From Synergistaceae bacterium (lineage in GTDB: Bacteria; Synergistota; Synergistia; Synergistales; Synergistaceae): 64,000 bases of DNA. Below the pieces are notes generated by a model. The model had not been told where the DNA came from, made no database searches, and was given only the letters and a program-made list of their open reading frames with translations. How positions within the stretch are numbered: position 1 is the stretch's first letter; each line of letters begins with the position of its first letter. The translations under genes were made by a program, and so were the position numbers. Of the stretch, positions 41,725 to 50,406 are shown piece after piece. The stretch lies in assembly GCA_031269245.1 (NCBI GenBank), contig JAISZL010000069.1, positions 1-64,000 of the forward strand. Reading direction: 5' to 3'.

Positions 41725-44133
41725 TCACTTCGTCCTCTTGCCGTATTCAGGCAGGGCGAACCCCATCATACCCGCGAGTTCGAGCAGCGGGCCGCACGGC
41801 TCCGACGCGTTCCCGGTCAGCACGGCCCACACCACGTTCTGAAGTCTCCACTTATCTATGCCCGCGTTTATTTCCGTCGCCCTCTTCCACAATGACAACA
41901 ACCTCGCGTAGATATTTTCGTTATTTTTGCTATTGGCATCTATTAGGTTATCATAAAAAGCGCCCTCCATTCTAGGTGCAAGTACGGAGACTGATGGATA
42001 AATGCCTATGCTGCGCGCCTCCTCAAGCAGGGCGTCCAGTTTCGAGCCCTCCTTCAGGAGGTCCAGGATGTGCTCGGTGTCGCGGCACAGGTCGTCGAGC
42101 ATGTGGGTGTACACGAAATCGCCGGCCGCGGTCAGGAACGGCGACGACCCGACGCCCATGAGGTGGAGCTGGAGCAGCAGGCGCTGATTGTCATCGAGTA
42201 GCCCGGTGGCGTACTCCATGTGCCCTCTCTCGACGTCCTTGGCCCGCCCTCGGACGACGGCGTCCTTGTCGTCCGCCGTCAGGTCCTTGAGGTGCCACGG
42301 GCCGAATTCGAACATCTCCTCGATGTACTTCGACGTCGAGAGTATGTCCCCCACGTAGAAGCGCTTCCATATCTCTCCCGGCTCCGGCGCGCGGCTCTCG
42401 GTCAGCCGGCATACGTCGTCGAGCCCGCCAGTGGATATCACGACGGAGCCTCCGTTCCACTCCTCTAGGGTCCTGGCGTCGGCGACGCTCATCTTGGCAG
42501 CGCGCATGTTTATGTCTCCCGACGAGTAACCGCGCTTTTCGGACTTCACGAAGAACGAGTGATACCGGCTCTTCACGTCCAGCAGCGCCGATGACGCCGC
42601 TATGTCGCGGATCGTCCTCCTGTTCGGCATCACGGAGCGCGTCACGACGTCATATGCCGTGGGCATCTCATCGGAGTTGCCGCGAACTTCCCTGAGGTCG
42701 GAGAGGAACTCGCTGAACGGGTCGGCGCCGGCGACGCCGCCGGCGAGCTCCGCGGCCCTCACCGCGTAGGCCAGTATCTGTCTCGTCTCTATCCCGGCCA
42801 CGTCGTTGAAGAACCATCCGCACGAGGTGTACATGAACATGCGCATCCTCTGGGCCTCGATCATCGACAGGATTTTCCCCGCGCCGCCCGGCGGGAGCTC
42901 GCCGCATCGATCCTTGAGGAACCTCTCCTTGCTCTCGCGCGCTGTGTCCATCGAGTCGTCCGGCCCGAACTTCATGAGGTAGAGGTCTATGGCTTCGTCC
43001 CGCAGCCTCCACGGATAGTCGCAGAACTCCCCGACGACGCGCTCATACATGTCGTCGACCCTGTCGCGGACCTTGTCCAGCGCGCTCCTGAGCGGCGCCC
43101 TCCACGACTGGTTCCACCCCGGCTCGCCGCCGGTGTGGCAGCCGCAGTCCCCGCGCCATCTCTCCACCCCGTGGGCGCACGACCACGACGTGTTCTCCTC
43201 TATGCGGCACTCCCACGTAGCGGGGTACAGCCTCAGGAACGACGCGACGTTGGTCAGCATCACGTCGGACGAGTCGCACAGACGTTGGGCGGCTCTCGCA
43301 AGGGCCATCTCCCCGTAACGATGGTGGTGTCCATACGTCTCGCCGTCCGTCGCTATCGTGAGGAGCCGAGGCTCGTCGTCGCGAGGCAGCTTCGAGAGCA
43401 GCGACTCGGCGAAAAAGTCGCCGTTGTCCAGCAGACCGCCGAAGGCTATGTCATGGGCTATGCTGCCGTAATAAAACACCAGGGTTATCTCCGAGCCGGA
43501 GGGCAGCACCGCCCTGTAGGGGCGAGTCACGTCGAGCCCGCTCCCCCCCGGCGTCCTGACCCACTGGCCGCCCGGGGAGCGCACCGCGGCGCATTGATGG
43601 GGGGCGAGTATGGAGAACTTTATACCCTGGGACGCCAGGGCCTCCAGGGATCGGGTGTCCGCCGCCGTCTCCGGCAGCCACATCCCAAGCGGCTTCCTTC
43701 CGTATCGATAGGAGAAGTCCCTCGCGCCCCATATCGTCTGCGTCCTGATGTCCCTCTCCGAGGAGAGGGGAAGGATCATGTGGTTGTATGCCTGAGCTAT
43801 GGCTCCGCCCTCGCCCAATGCCGCGCGGGCGGAACGGTCGGCGTCCACGATGCCCTCGGCGAGTGCGGGCGCGTGCCTGTCTATCCAACTGTGCAGGGTC
43901 GGACCGACGTTGAAGCTCGTGTGCCTGTAGTTGCTCGTTATATGCGCTATCCGGCCGTTGGAGTCCTGAAGCCTGGCGGCCATGTATGGTTTGTAACACT
44001 GCTCGTACACGCACTCGTTCCAGTCGTGATAGGGGGATGCCGTCGGATCCTTCAAGATCGAGTCGAGCCACGGGTCCTCCCTCGGCGGCTGATAAAAATG
44101 TGAATGCACGCAAATCCCCTGTCTGAGATGCAA
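41725..44133 (-). CDS. Glycoside hydrolase family 57 / DUF3536 protein
   Basis: About 802 residues. The N-terminal ICVHSHFYQPPREDPW opens a GH57-type barrel; GMWLPETAADTRSLEALASQGIKFSILAPHQ contains the strand that carries the catalytic Glu in this family (WLPE), and IATDGETYGHHHRYGEMALA provides a second acidic segment. The C-terminal half matches the DUF3536 architecture by general composition. The likely role is trimming, branching or debranching of alpha-glucan, given that it heads the operon with glgP, glgA and glgC. The start codon is probably TTG 44133 following GGAGGTGA; the track uses 44163. Confidence 0.85.
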   Translation of the reverse strand: MHLRQGICVHSHFYQPPREDPWLDSILKDPTASPYHDWNECVYEQCYKPYMAARLQDSNGRIAHITSNYRHTSFNVGPTLHSWIDRHAPALAEGIVDADRSARAALGEGGAIAQAYNHMILPLSSERDIRTQTIWGARDFSYRYGRKPLGMWLPETAADTRSLEALASQGIKFSILAPHQCAAVRSPGGQWVRTPGGSGLDVTRPYRAVLPSGSEITLVFYYGSIAHDIAFGGLLDNGDFFAESLLSKLPRDDEPRLLTIATDGETYGHHHRYGEMALARAAQRLCDSSDVMLTNVASFLRLYPATWECRIEENTSWSCAHGVERWRGDCGCHTGGEPGWNQSWRAPLRSALDKVRDRVDDMYERVVGEFCDYPWRLRDEAIDLYLMKFGPDDSMDTARESKERFLKDRCGELPPGGAGKILSMIEAQRMRMFMYTSCGWFFNDVAGIETRQILAYAVRAAELAGGVAGADPFSEFLSDLREVRGNSDEMPTAYDVVTRSVMPNRRTIRDIAASSALLDVKSRYHSFFVKSEKRGYSSGDINMRAAKMSVADARTLEEWNGGSVVISTGGLDDVCRLTESRAPEPGEIWKRFYVGDILSTSKYIEEMFEFGPWHLKDLTADDKDAVVRGRAKDVERGHMEYATGLLDDNQRLLLQLHLMGVGSSPFLTAAGDFVYTHMLDDLCRDTEHILDLLKEGSKLDALLEEARSIGIYPSVSVLAPRMEGAFYDNLIDANSKNNENIYARLLSLWKRATEINAGIDKWRLQNVVWAVLTGNASEPCGPLLELAGMMGFALPEYGKRTK

Positions 44134-44257
44134 TTCGTCACCTCCATCGCATTTATTCAACATTAGCGCGATTATACTCCAACTAACCGCAAAGCCATAT
44201 CATTCGGCCTTGCGCATCTTCAGCCGTTTATAGATAATGACGGCGCGGCGGTACCTG

Positions 44258-44279
44258 ATACCAATTTGAAATCGGTATG
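44258..44279 (-). repeat. MITE-like repeat end fragment
   Basis: GATACCAATTTGAAATCGGTAT equals the right terminal part of the MITE-like family with a divergence after AAATC. It lies immediately upstream of the ribosome site (GGAGGG) of the HATPase gene. Confidence 0.4.
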
Positions 44280-44295
44280 AGCTGGAGGGAAAAAC

Positions 44296-44868
44296 ATGTT
44301 GGAGGACCTGTCGCAGCACGTGCTGGACATAGCGGAGAACGGCGTATCCGCCGGCGCTTCCGACGTCGCGATCGAAATAACGGAGGACGCGGCGCGCAAC
44401 ATCCTGTCGATGACGGTCGAGGACAACGGCAGGGGTATGTCCCCTGAGTTTCTGGAGAGGGCGGCGGACCCATTCGCCACCACGAGGACGACCCGAAGGG
44501 TGGGGATGGGACTCCCGTTCCTAAAGCAGTCCGCCGAGCTGTGCGACGGCGCCTTCTCGCTGTCGTCCGCCCTGGGCAGGGGAACGCGTACGGAGGCGGT
44601 CTTCGCGTACGACAGCATCGACAGGCCGCCGCTGGGGGACATGGCGTCGACCGTCATGGTACTCATCATGGGGCATCCCGAGGTCAACTGGCGCTACCTG
44701 CACAAAATAGGGAACAGGGAGTTCTCCATGACGACCGAGGAACTGGTCGATGTTCTGGAGGAGAGGGAATTGCTGCGCACGGCCGACGTCGGCCTCTGGA
44801 TACGCGACCAGATCGCCGAGTCGCTCGCGGATATCGCGCGGGACTCGCGGCAAGATCGCAAAAGCTGA
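44296..44868 (+). CDS. Stand-alone HATPase (GHKL) domain protein
   Basis: A 190-residue protein with the Bergerat ATP-binding fold of histidine kinases but no phospho-acceptor domain or membrane helix: HVLDIAENGVSAGASDVAIEI is the N-box, VEDNGRGMSPEF the G1 box, ADPFATTRTTRRVGMGLPFLKQSAELCDG the F and G2 boxes. The last 80 residues (YDSIDRPPLGDMASTVMVLIMGHPEVNWRY) form an extra part. Relatives occur near hydrogenase and NuoE-type genes in anaerobes, from general knowledge; no such gene is next to it here. It could be a serine kinase-like or accessory ATPase. Confidence 0.75.
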   Translation: MLEDLSQHVLDIAENGVSAGASDVAIEITEDAARNILSMTVEDNGRGMSPEFLERAADPFATTRTTRRVGMGLPFLKQSAELCDGAFSLSSALGRGTRTEAVFAYDSIDRPPLGDMASTVMVLIMGHPEVNWRYLHKIGNREFSMTTEELVDVLEERELLRTADVGLWIRDQIAESLADIARDSRQDRKS

Positions 44869-44888
44869 TTTTTACCCTCGCCGGCAGG

Positions 44889-44918
44889 TTGTAATTTTTG
44901 AGAAAAGGGTATTATAAT
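44889..44918 (+). promoter_or_regulatory. Sigma70 promoter of the probable 6S RNA
   Basis: TTGTAA (-35) and a perfect TATAAT (-10) are 18 nt apart, just upstream of the structured RNA. Expected transcription start is near 44925. Confidence 0.6.
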
Positions 44919-44924
44919 AGACAA

Positions 44925-45106
44925 AGCTTATCATTCCTGCGGTGTACGTGTAATGGGAAATGTCTTGAGCCAACGTTCTAATCCCGCGGGGAACCGCTCC
45001 GGACCGGCAGACGCGGCGAGAGCTGACACAAGCCAAGGCCCGGGGGTTCCCTATCCTTTGATGGAGCGGGTCAAGACAGGCCGTTCACGGCACTGCGGGT
45101 TTTTTT
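44925..45106 (+). ncRNA. ssrS: Probable 6S RNA
   Basis: About 182 nt between promoter and a T7 run. The ends pair: CCTGCGGTGTACGTG (44936-44950) with CACGGCACTGCGGG (45086-45099), using several G-U pairs and one bulge. A second stem joins GTCTTGAGCC with GGGTCAAGAC with one mismatch. A bubble with little pairing follows on both sides, then GGGAACC with GGTTCCC and an apical hairpin. A closing stem, an open central bubble and a terminal stem make up the 6S RNA fold, which mimics an open promoter and binds RNA polymerase. Judged by hand folding only; a different structured small RNA is possible. Confidence 0.55.
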
Positions 45107-45194
45107 GGCTGTGCTGTTTTCTCAAGAAAGCATTGATTTATTGTTGACCTATAATCAGCGTTTCCTTATAAAAATAATTCAGGAGATATTCAGG

Positions 45195-46196
45195 ATGACA
45201 TTTCACGCCCCCTTCTGGTCCCCCTCCCACGCGTCGGCTTTTCTCTTTGACTGGGACGGCGTCATAGCCGAGACGCGCCTCGACTTTTCAGGCGTCAGGG
45301 AGAAGTACTTCGGCGCCAGGAAGGCCATGCTCTTGGAGGACGCGTCCGCGCTGCCTCCCGGAGAGAGGGAGGCGTTCATGCGCGATCTGGAGGAGATCGA
45401 GGTGCGCGGCGCGGAGGGCGCGAAGCCGGTGCCGGGGATATTCGCGCTGCTGGAGCTGATAGACGGCCGCCGCATACCCTGGGCGGTGGTGTCGAGAAAC
45501 TGCCGTAAATCCATACTTACGGCCGCGGACAGGATAGGAGTCAAACTGCCTCCAACGGTTCGGTCGCGCGACGACGGCCGCGGCGTCAAGCCGGACCCGG
45601 CGGCGCTCGTCGAGACGTGCGAGGCACTGTCGGCCCCGTGCGCTCAGACCGTCCTAATCGGGGACTACATCTACGACATGATAGGGGCTAGGCGGGCGGG
45701 AATGAGGGGTGTCCTCGTCAGGGGAGAGGCTTGCGTCGATTGGGCGCCCTGGTTAGAGTGCCATTACACGTCAATGAGGCCGCTTCTCCGCGAAATGACC
45801 CACCCCACCGACTTGGTTCCGTGGGAATACCTCGACGCGCTGGAAAAATTCGGACCCGGCTTCCTGAGCTTCGCGCACGGCCTGCGCCTGAGGGTGCCGC
45901 TCGACGCTTCGCCCAGCCTGGACGCGTGGATCTCTCGGGCGGCTTCGCTGGGAGTAGGGCGTTTTGCGGTTGATCGCGAAATTTTTTCACCCGTTATGTG
46001 GCGGAGGAACCCGTCACTCGACCCGTCATGCATGGGCAAGGATTTGGACGAGACCCTGCGGGGCTTTCTCCGCGCTCGCTACCCGTTCGCCTCCGTGGAG
46101 GGGCCGGAGGGAGGGAAGATGAGGGAAGCCATGCCTTCGCCCTCCGGGGCGGACGAGATTCAAGGTTTTGTCGTCTCTCTATGGGAAGGCCGCTGA
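45195..46196 (+). CDS. HAD-family hydrolase with C-terminal extension
   Basis: 333 residues. The first 210 form a HAD phosphatase of the phosphoglycolate phosphatase type: FLFDWDGVIAET (motif I with both Asp), VVSRNCRKSI (motif II Ser), GVKPDPAALVE (motif III Lys) and LIGDYIYDMIGARRAGM (motif IV). The last 120 residues (HPTDLVPWEYLDALEKFGPGFLSFAHGLRLRVP) have no family that I recognise. The track begins at 45105 within the terminator of the small RNA; ATG 45195 is nine bases after AGGAGA. The following rarA start codon touches its stop, so both are probably co-transcribed. Confidence 0.82.
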   Translation: MTFHAPFWSPSHASAFLFDWDGVIAETRLDFSGVREKYFGARKAMLLEDASALPPGEREAFMRDLEEIEVRGAEGAKPVPGIFALLELIDGRRIPWAVVSRNCRKSILTAADRIGVKLPPTVRSRDDGRGVKPDPAALVETCEALSAPCAQTVLIGDYIYDMIGARRAGMRGVLVRGEACVDWAPWLECHYTSMRPLLREMTHPTDLVPWEYLDALEKFGPGFLSFAHGLRLRVPLDASPSLDAWISRAASLGVGRFAVDREIFSPVMWRRNPSLDPSCMGKDLDETLRGFLRARYPFASVEGPEGGKMREAMPSPSGADEIQGFVVSLWEGR

Positions 46197-47546
46197 ATGA
46201 AGCGCACGCTGGATTTTCATGACGGCAGCGGAGACGGGCGCAGCGGTGCGGGAGCGGCGGCAGGGGGATTTCAATCGTTCGAGACGCCCCTTGCCGAGCG
46301 AATGCGCCCCCGGACCCTCGGCGAATATGTCGGGCAGACGCACATCCTGGGGGATTCCAAGCCTCTCAGGGCGATGATAGATGGCGGGCGCGTGCCGAGC
46401 TGCATCCTGTACGGCAACCCCGGGGTCGGCAAGACTACCCTCGTGCGCCTCATGGCGTCATCCACAGGGAGGGAGTTGCTGGAGATAAACGCGGTGAGCG
46501 CGAAGGTCTCCCAGATCAGGGAGCTGATCGACGAAGCGGCGAGGTTCAAGGCGCGTTCGGACGGCAGGTGCGCCATAGCGTTCGTGGACGAGATATACCA
46601 TCTGAACAGCAGCCAGCAGAACGCGCTGCTCCCCGCGGTCGAGCGGGGGGACGTCATTCTGGTCGGGACCACTTCCGAGAATCCGTGGTTCGAGATAAAC
46701 AAGACCCTGCTCTCGCGGATGATCGTTTACACGCTGCGGCCGCTGGAGGAGAGCGACCTGGTGACGCTCCTGGAGCGAGCCCTCGGCGACAGCGAGCGGG
46801 GGCTCGGCAGGCTGGGCGTGACGGACGGCGATGGGGCGCTGGCTCACATAGCGTCTCTCTGCGCCGGCGACGCTCGGCAGGCGCTGACCCGGCTGGAGGC
46901 TGCTGTCACCGGCGTCGCGCTGGTCGGAGGGCGACGCCTGTCCAAGAAGGACGCGGACGAGGCGGCGGGGCGTCAGGCGATGAGATACGACAGGGCTGGA
47001 ACGGACCACTACTCGGTGATCTCAGCGCTCATAAAGAGCGTCCGAGGGTCGGACCCGGACGCCGCGCTCTACTGGCTCGCGAGGATGCTGGCGGCGGGGG
47101 ACGACGTCCGTTTCATATGCCGAAGGCTCTGCATACTCGCCGCGGAGGACATAGGTCTGGCAGACCCAACGGCCCTGATCCTGGCCGAGAGCGCCTCCTC
47201 CGCGTGCGACAGGGTGGGGCTGCCGGAGGCGAAGCTCATACTGGGCGAGGCGGTGATATATCTCGCGTCAGCGCCTAAGAGCAACAGCGCGTATCTCGCG
47301 ATAAAAGCGGCGGAGGACGCGGTGCTGTCCGGCGGAATGATGGAGGTCCCGCCTCACCTGCGGAACGACGGCAAGGGCTACGTGTACCCCCACGACGACC
47401 CAAGACACTGGGTTCCGCAGAACTATCTGCCCCGCCAGCCCGGCCGGCCGAACCCGCTGAGATTTTATTTCCCCGGCAAAATAGGAGCGGAGGTAAGGAT
47501 ACTGGAGCGCCTGAAGCGATTCTGGAAGCGCTTCTCGGAGGATTAG
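46197..47546 (+). CDS. rarA: Replication-associated recombination protein A (RarA/MgsA)
   Basis: An AAA+ ATPase of 449 residues related to clamp loaders and human WRNIP1, acting at stalled replication forks. PLAERMRPRTLGEYVGQTHIL is the family N-terminus, YGNPGVGKTTLVRL is Walker A, AIAFVDEIYHLN Walker B (Tyr replaces the usual His) and VGTTSENPWFEINKTLLSRM sensor 1 with the arginine finger. The C-terminal oligomerisation region contains YDRAGTDHYSVISALIKSVRGSDPDAALYWLARMLAAGDD. It begins directly after the HAD gene stop, with GGAAGG upstream. Confidence 0.95.
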   Translation: MKRTLDFHDGSGDGRSGAGAAAGGFQSFETPLAERMRPRTLGEYVGQTHILGDSKPLRAMIDGGRVPSCILYGNPGVGKTTLVRLMASSTGRELLEINAVSAKVSQIRELIDEAARFKARSDGRCAIAFVDEIYHLNSSQQNALLPAVERGDVILVGTTSENPWFEINKTLLSRMIVYTLRPLEESDLVTLLERALGDSERGLGRLGVTDGDGALAHIASLCAGDARQALTRLEAAVTGVALVGGRRLSKKDADEAAGRQAMRYDRAGTDHYSVISALIKSVRGSDPDAALYWLARMLAAGDDVRFICRRLCILAAEDIGLADPTALILAESASSACDRVGLPEAKLILGEAVIYLASAPKSNSAYLAIKAAEDAVLSGGMMEVPPHLRNDGKGYVYPHDDPRHWVPQNYLPRQPGRPNPLRFYFPGKIGAEVRILERLKRFWKRFSED

Positions 47547-47625
47547 AAACGTGAGTTTTGCGGCGCTTTGTACTATCAATGTCCCGCGTACATGAAAATA
47601 CTTGATTTAGCGTGTATTGATTCCA

Positions 47626-47895
47626 TCAACCACGGATACCGATACGCGAGTTCGCGGCCTTGTATGCTTGATGTCGAAACCGGCAAGAAGACGTATCACC
47701 GTATCCGCTCAAGACCTCGATAAAATCTTCAGCTGAATAACTCATAAACACCGCAACAGTCACTACTTCAACTACCCAAAACGCGACAATTCGTTCAAAT
47801 GTTGCATATAAGCGGACTGCCTCAAGCGGCAATGCGGAAAGAGATGGAAGTTGATCTGATGGGATAATCGGACGTTGAACGTTATGGGACATCAC
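47626..47895 (-). pseudogene. Hypothetical ORF or gene remnant in AT-rich island
   Basis: An 89-codon ORF whose first part MMSHNVQRPIIPSDQLPSLSALP has no recognisable motif. Its middle YATFERIVAFW is encoded by one arm of the 31-bp inverted repeat; the other arm, on the plus strand, could encode the same peptide. No strong ribosome site is visible. I regard it as a fragment of mobile or transferred DNA and not a working gene. Confidence 0.3.
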
Positions 47896-47976
47896 TCGCC
47901 CTATTCACAACACCAAGTGTTTATGCTATATTGCGTGACACAAACGCAACATTTGAACGAATTGTCGCGTTTTGGG
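47775..47976. repeat. 31-bp perfect inverted repeat
   Basis: Arms at 47775-47805 (CCCAAAACGCGACAATTCGT with TCAAATGTTGC) and 47946-47976 (its exact reverse complement) frame 140 bases. On the plus strand the right arm lies in a short ORF starting ATGCTATATTGCGTG that reads TQTQHLNELSRFGRALNNERNALYYR and stops. The arrangement looks like two inverted pieces of one former gene. Confidence 0.9.
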
Positions 47977-48087
47977 CGAGCGTTGAATAACGAAAGGAAC
48001 GCCCTTTATTATCGCTAAAGCGGACAAACTGATGGCGGCTGTTTTGTATAACATTTTTCGGGGATGCGGACAGGGGGAACTATTATT

Positions 48088-49047
48088 ATGGCGGAGGGTA
48101 GGTTTTATAGGGGATTGAGCAGAATGATTTGGTATATCAATGTGTTGCTTGTCTCAATTATCGCAAAACTATTCGGCAGGGAACCGTATGTCAGTTGGAG
48201 TGCTCTTTTCAGGTATAACATTCACTTTGCTAAACTTAGGTATTTTAAAGTGCTCAAGTTTTTGAAAATAATAGAAGAGATCCCTTATGAAGAGATACCT
48301 CATGAGGTAGTAGACCACGACGAATCAGTTAAGCTCATTAAAATAGCGGACTATAAAATATATTGGCCTAAATCATTTCCCCATGGACCTGTAATCACTG
48401 CCTATGAATCAGTATCGCATAATAAAGCGGATAATTATTTTCGGTTTTATTCACCTCGGGAAGATGATATTGTATTTGACTTAGGGGCTTGCGAGGGGTT
48501 TTTCTCGCTGTATCTCAGAAATAAGGTGAAGAAAGTATACGCTTTCGAGCCTTTCCCGGAACTATGCGGCGCGCTGTCCTTGACATTAGCGGAGGATATT
48601 CGGCGAGGCGCTGCGGAGGTCTGCAACTATGCGGTTGGCAATAGTGAAGGTATGGTTGATTTTTTTGTTGATGTTGACCTTGATGGTTCTACGTTTGAAG
48701 TATCCAAGATGTGCAAGGCAGTACTGAAAAAGATTTCCGTTCCAGAGACCACATTGGACCACTTCGTGTCGGATCGTGGGATTGATCGGGTATCCATGAT
48801 CAAAATGGATATTGAGGGCGCGGAATATTCGGCGCTGGAAGGCGCGAGGGGAGTCATTAAAGAATTTAAGCCGGATTTTCTTGTTTCAGCTTACCATTAT
48901 CCGCGTGACTATGATCGGCTGTCTAGATTTCTCGTAAATTCCGGGTATGATATTTGCCGCGGTCCGATAACTATGACTGCTCAGAATAACCAAAGACGTC
49001 CTTGGTATAGATATGCGCTGATTTATGCCGCATTGAAAAGTAGATGA
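48088..49047 (+). CDS. FkbM-family SAM-dependent methyltransferase
   Basis: 319 residues from ATG 48088, which follows AGGGGGAAC; the track start at 48064 has no clear site. A hydrophobic stretch near the N-terminus (IWYINVLLVSIIAKLFG) may attach it to the membrane. The methyltransferase domain shows VFDLGACEGFFSLYLRNKVKKVYAFEPFPE (SAM-binding motif I and the acidic end of strand two), and IDRVSMIKMDIEGAEYSALEGARGVIKEFKP, the FkbM signature block. Such enzymes often O-methylate sugars of surface glycans. Base composition is clearly more AT-rich than the flanking genes, which suggests horizontal transfer. Confidence 0.87.
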   Translation: MAEGRFYRGLSRMIWYINVLLVSIIAKLFGREPYVSWSALFRYNIHFAKLRYFKVLKFLKIIEEIPYEEIPHEVVDHDESVKLIKIADYKIYWPKSFPHGPVITAYESVSHNKADNYFRFYSPREDDIVFDLGACEGFFSLYLRNKVKKVYAFEPFPELCGALSLTLAEDIRRGAAEVCNYAVGNSEGMVDFFVDVDLDGSTFEVSKMCKAVLKKISVPETTLDHFVSDRGIDRVSMIKMDIEGAEYSALEGARGVIKEFKPDFLVSAYHYPRDYDRLSRFLVNSGYDICRGPITMTAQNNQRRPWYRYALIYAALKSR

Positions 49048-49078
49048 CAATGCCTTTTTCATTTCTGTTCAGACTGTG

Positions 49079-49116
49079 CGGGGGTGGGGGGGAATCGTTC
49101 CATCCCCCCACCCCCG
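49079..49116 (+). terminator. Terminator after the FkbM gene
   Basis: CGGGGGTGGGGGG and CCCCCCACCCCCG form a 13-bp GC stem with a 12-base loop and are followed by GGTTTTACGCTGTTTT. It lies 32 bases after the FkbM stop, and 14 bases before the end of the convergent exported-protein gene. Confidence 0.75.
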
Positions 49117-49129
49117 GTTTTACGCTGTT

Positions 49130-49564
49130 TTACGGGTTTTGACCATCCTGCCGCGGGTCCGGCCGCAACTGGCCGCCGGGGTTCGCGATGAGCCAGTCGA
49201 GGCGCTGGGTGAAGAACCACTCAGCGATTTCGTTTCTCAGTTCCCGCCGCTTGCGGAACGTCTCCAGGACCTTGCCGCGGTCGATAACCGTCCTGCTCGT
49301 CAGATCCCTCAGGTCTATCGACAGCTTCTCGGACGCGGTCATCTTGTCGCGGATACTACGCGGGACCTCGCCGCCTGGCCGCCATCCTGGGCGCCCTCCG
49401 CCCGAGATGTGGCCGCGCATCATCCCTGGGACCCATCCGCCGCCGTCCCACCATTCGCCTCCATAGCGGCGATGGTGCGTTCTCCCCGACGCCGCGGCGC
49501 TCGAAGCCATCGCGATGAGCACCGCGGCGGCCAGCGCCGCTGCGATCTTTCTGCCGTGTCTCAT
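49130..49564 (-). CDS. Small exported protein, possibly Spy/CpxP-like
   Basis: 144 residues. A clear signal peptide (RKIAAALAAAVLIAMASSAAASG) is followed by a Gly/Trp/Arg-rich stretch and a long amphipathic helical part, SEKLSIDLRDLTSRTVIDRGKVLETFRKRRELRNEIAEWFFTQRLDWL. That layout recalls periplasmic Spy/CpxP stress chaperones, but the LTxxQ motif is not present, so the likeness is only general. ATG 49564 follows AGGAGGTG; the 290-residue ORF in the track is not credible upstream of it. It is divergent from a two-component system and may be its target. Confidence 0.65.
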   Translation of the reverse strand: MRHGRKIAAALAAAVLIAMASSAAASGRTHHRRYGGEWWDGGGWVPGMMRGHISGGGRPGWRPGGEVPRSIRDKMTASEKLSIDLRDLTSRTVIDRGKVLETFRKRRELRNEIAEWFFTQRLDWLIANPGGQLRPDPRQDGQNP

Positions 49565-49757
49565 CTTTACCGCACCTCCTGTTTTTTTGTTTTTTCGTCG
49601 TGACGCACGCCGTTTCGTCATGGCGCTATAATATGATGCGGTTTCGCGTCCGCCATTGCTAAATAATTCAATTTCGTTATTGTTGAAAATATCAATGCCG
49701 CGACATAATGGTTCTGATATTTTCTTTGAGATTCGCGCATGGAGGGAGGTGCCGCGA

Positions 49758-50405
49758 GTGATAAGGATACTTCTGGCCGACGACCATCCGCTGACTCGGG
49801 CGGGACTCGTCGCGTGGATAGAGGGTGAACCGGATTTCGAGCTGGTGGCCGAGGCGGCCGACGGCGAGTCCGCGTGGCGGGCGATGACGGGGTCGCCGCC
49901 CGACGTGGCCCTGCTGGACATAGAGATGCCGGGCGGGAACGGCATAGAGATAGCGGAGAGGGCCGCGCGGGCCCACCTGCCTACGAGGGTGGTTATGCTC
50001 ACCGCCTACCGCGCACAGCAGTACGTCATGGCGTCGATACGTGCCGGCGCCACCGGGTTCGTCCTCAAGACCGCGCCCTTCGAGCAGCTCAGGATGGCCG
50101 TCGTCTCCGCGAGCGAGGGGCGCTTCTACCTCGACTCGTCCGTCTCGCTCGCCGGCGCGGGGAGCGTCGAGCCGGTGGAGCTGTCCCCGCGCGAGAAGGA
50201 GGTGCTGCTCCTGACGGCGCAGGGAATGCAGGGTCACCGCGTCGCCTCCCTGCTCTCGATCACCGAGCGCACCGTGGGCGCGCACTTGGCCTCCGTTTAC
50301 AACAAGTTCGGGGCAAAAAACAAGACGGAGGCCATACTCATCGCCCTGAAGCGCGGGATAATCTTTCTGGACGAGCTGCACATAGACGAGGGAGACGGAT
50401 CCTAG
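49758..50405 (+). CDS. NarL/FixJ-family response regulator
   Basis: A 215-residue transcription factor. The receiver domain has IRILLADDHPLTRAGL and VALLDIEMPGG with phospho-acceptor about Asp54, the Thr/Ala of VVMLTAY and the Lys of VLKTAPFEQL. The DNA-binding LuxR-type helix-turn-helix is LSPREKEVLLLTAQGMQGHRVASLLSITERTVGAHLASVYNKFGAKNKTEAI. GTG 49758 lies after GGAGGGAGGTG and is preferred to the track start 49656. A TATAAT at 49627-49632 may be its -10 box. The kinase gene follows two bases after its stop. Confidence 0.93.
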   Translation: MIRILLADDHPLTRAGLVAWIEGEPDFELVAEAADGESAWRAMTGSPPDVALLDIEMPGGNGIEIAERAARAHLPTRVVMLTAYRAQQYVMASIRAGATGFVLKTAPFEQLRMAVVSASEGRFYLDSSVSLAGAGSVEPVELSPREKEVLLLTAQGMQGHRVASLLSITERTVGAHLASVYNKFGAKNKTEAILIALKRGIIFLDELHIDEGDGS

Positions 50406-50406
50406 G

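Noticed and set aside
44953-45147. 64-residue ORF before the HAD gene
   Set aside because: It lies within the structured RNA and its terminator and shows no protein features.
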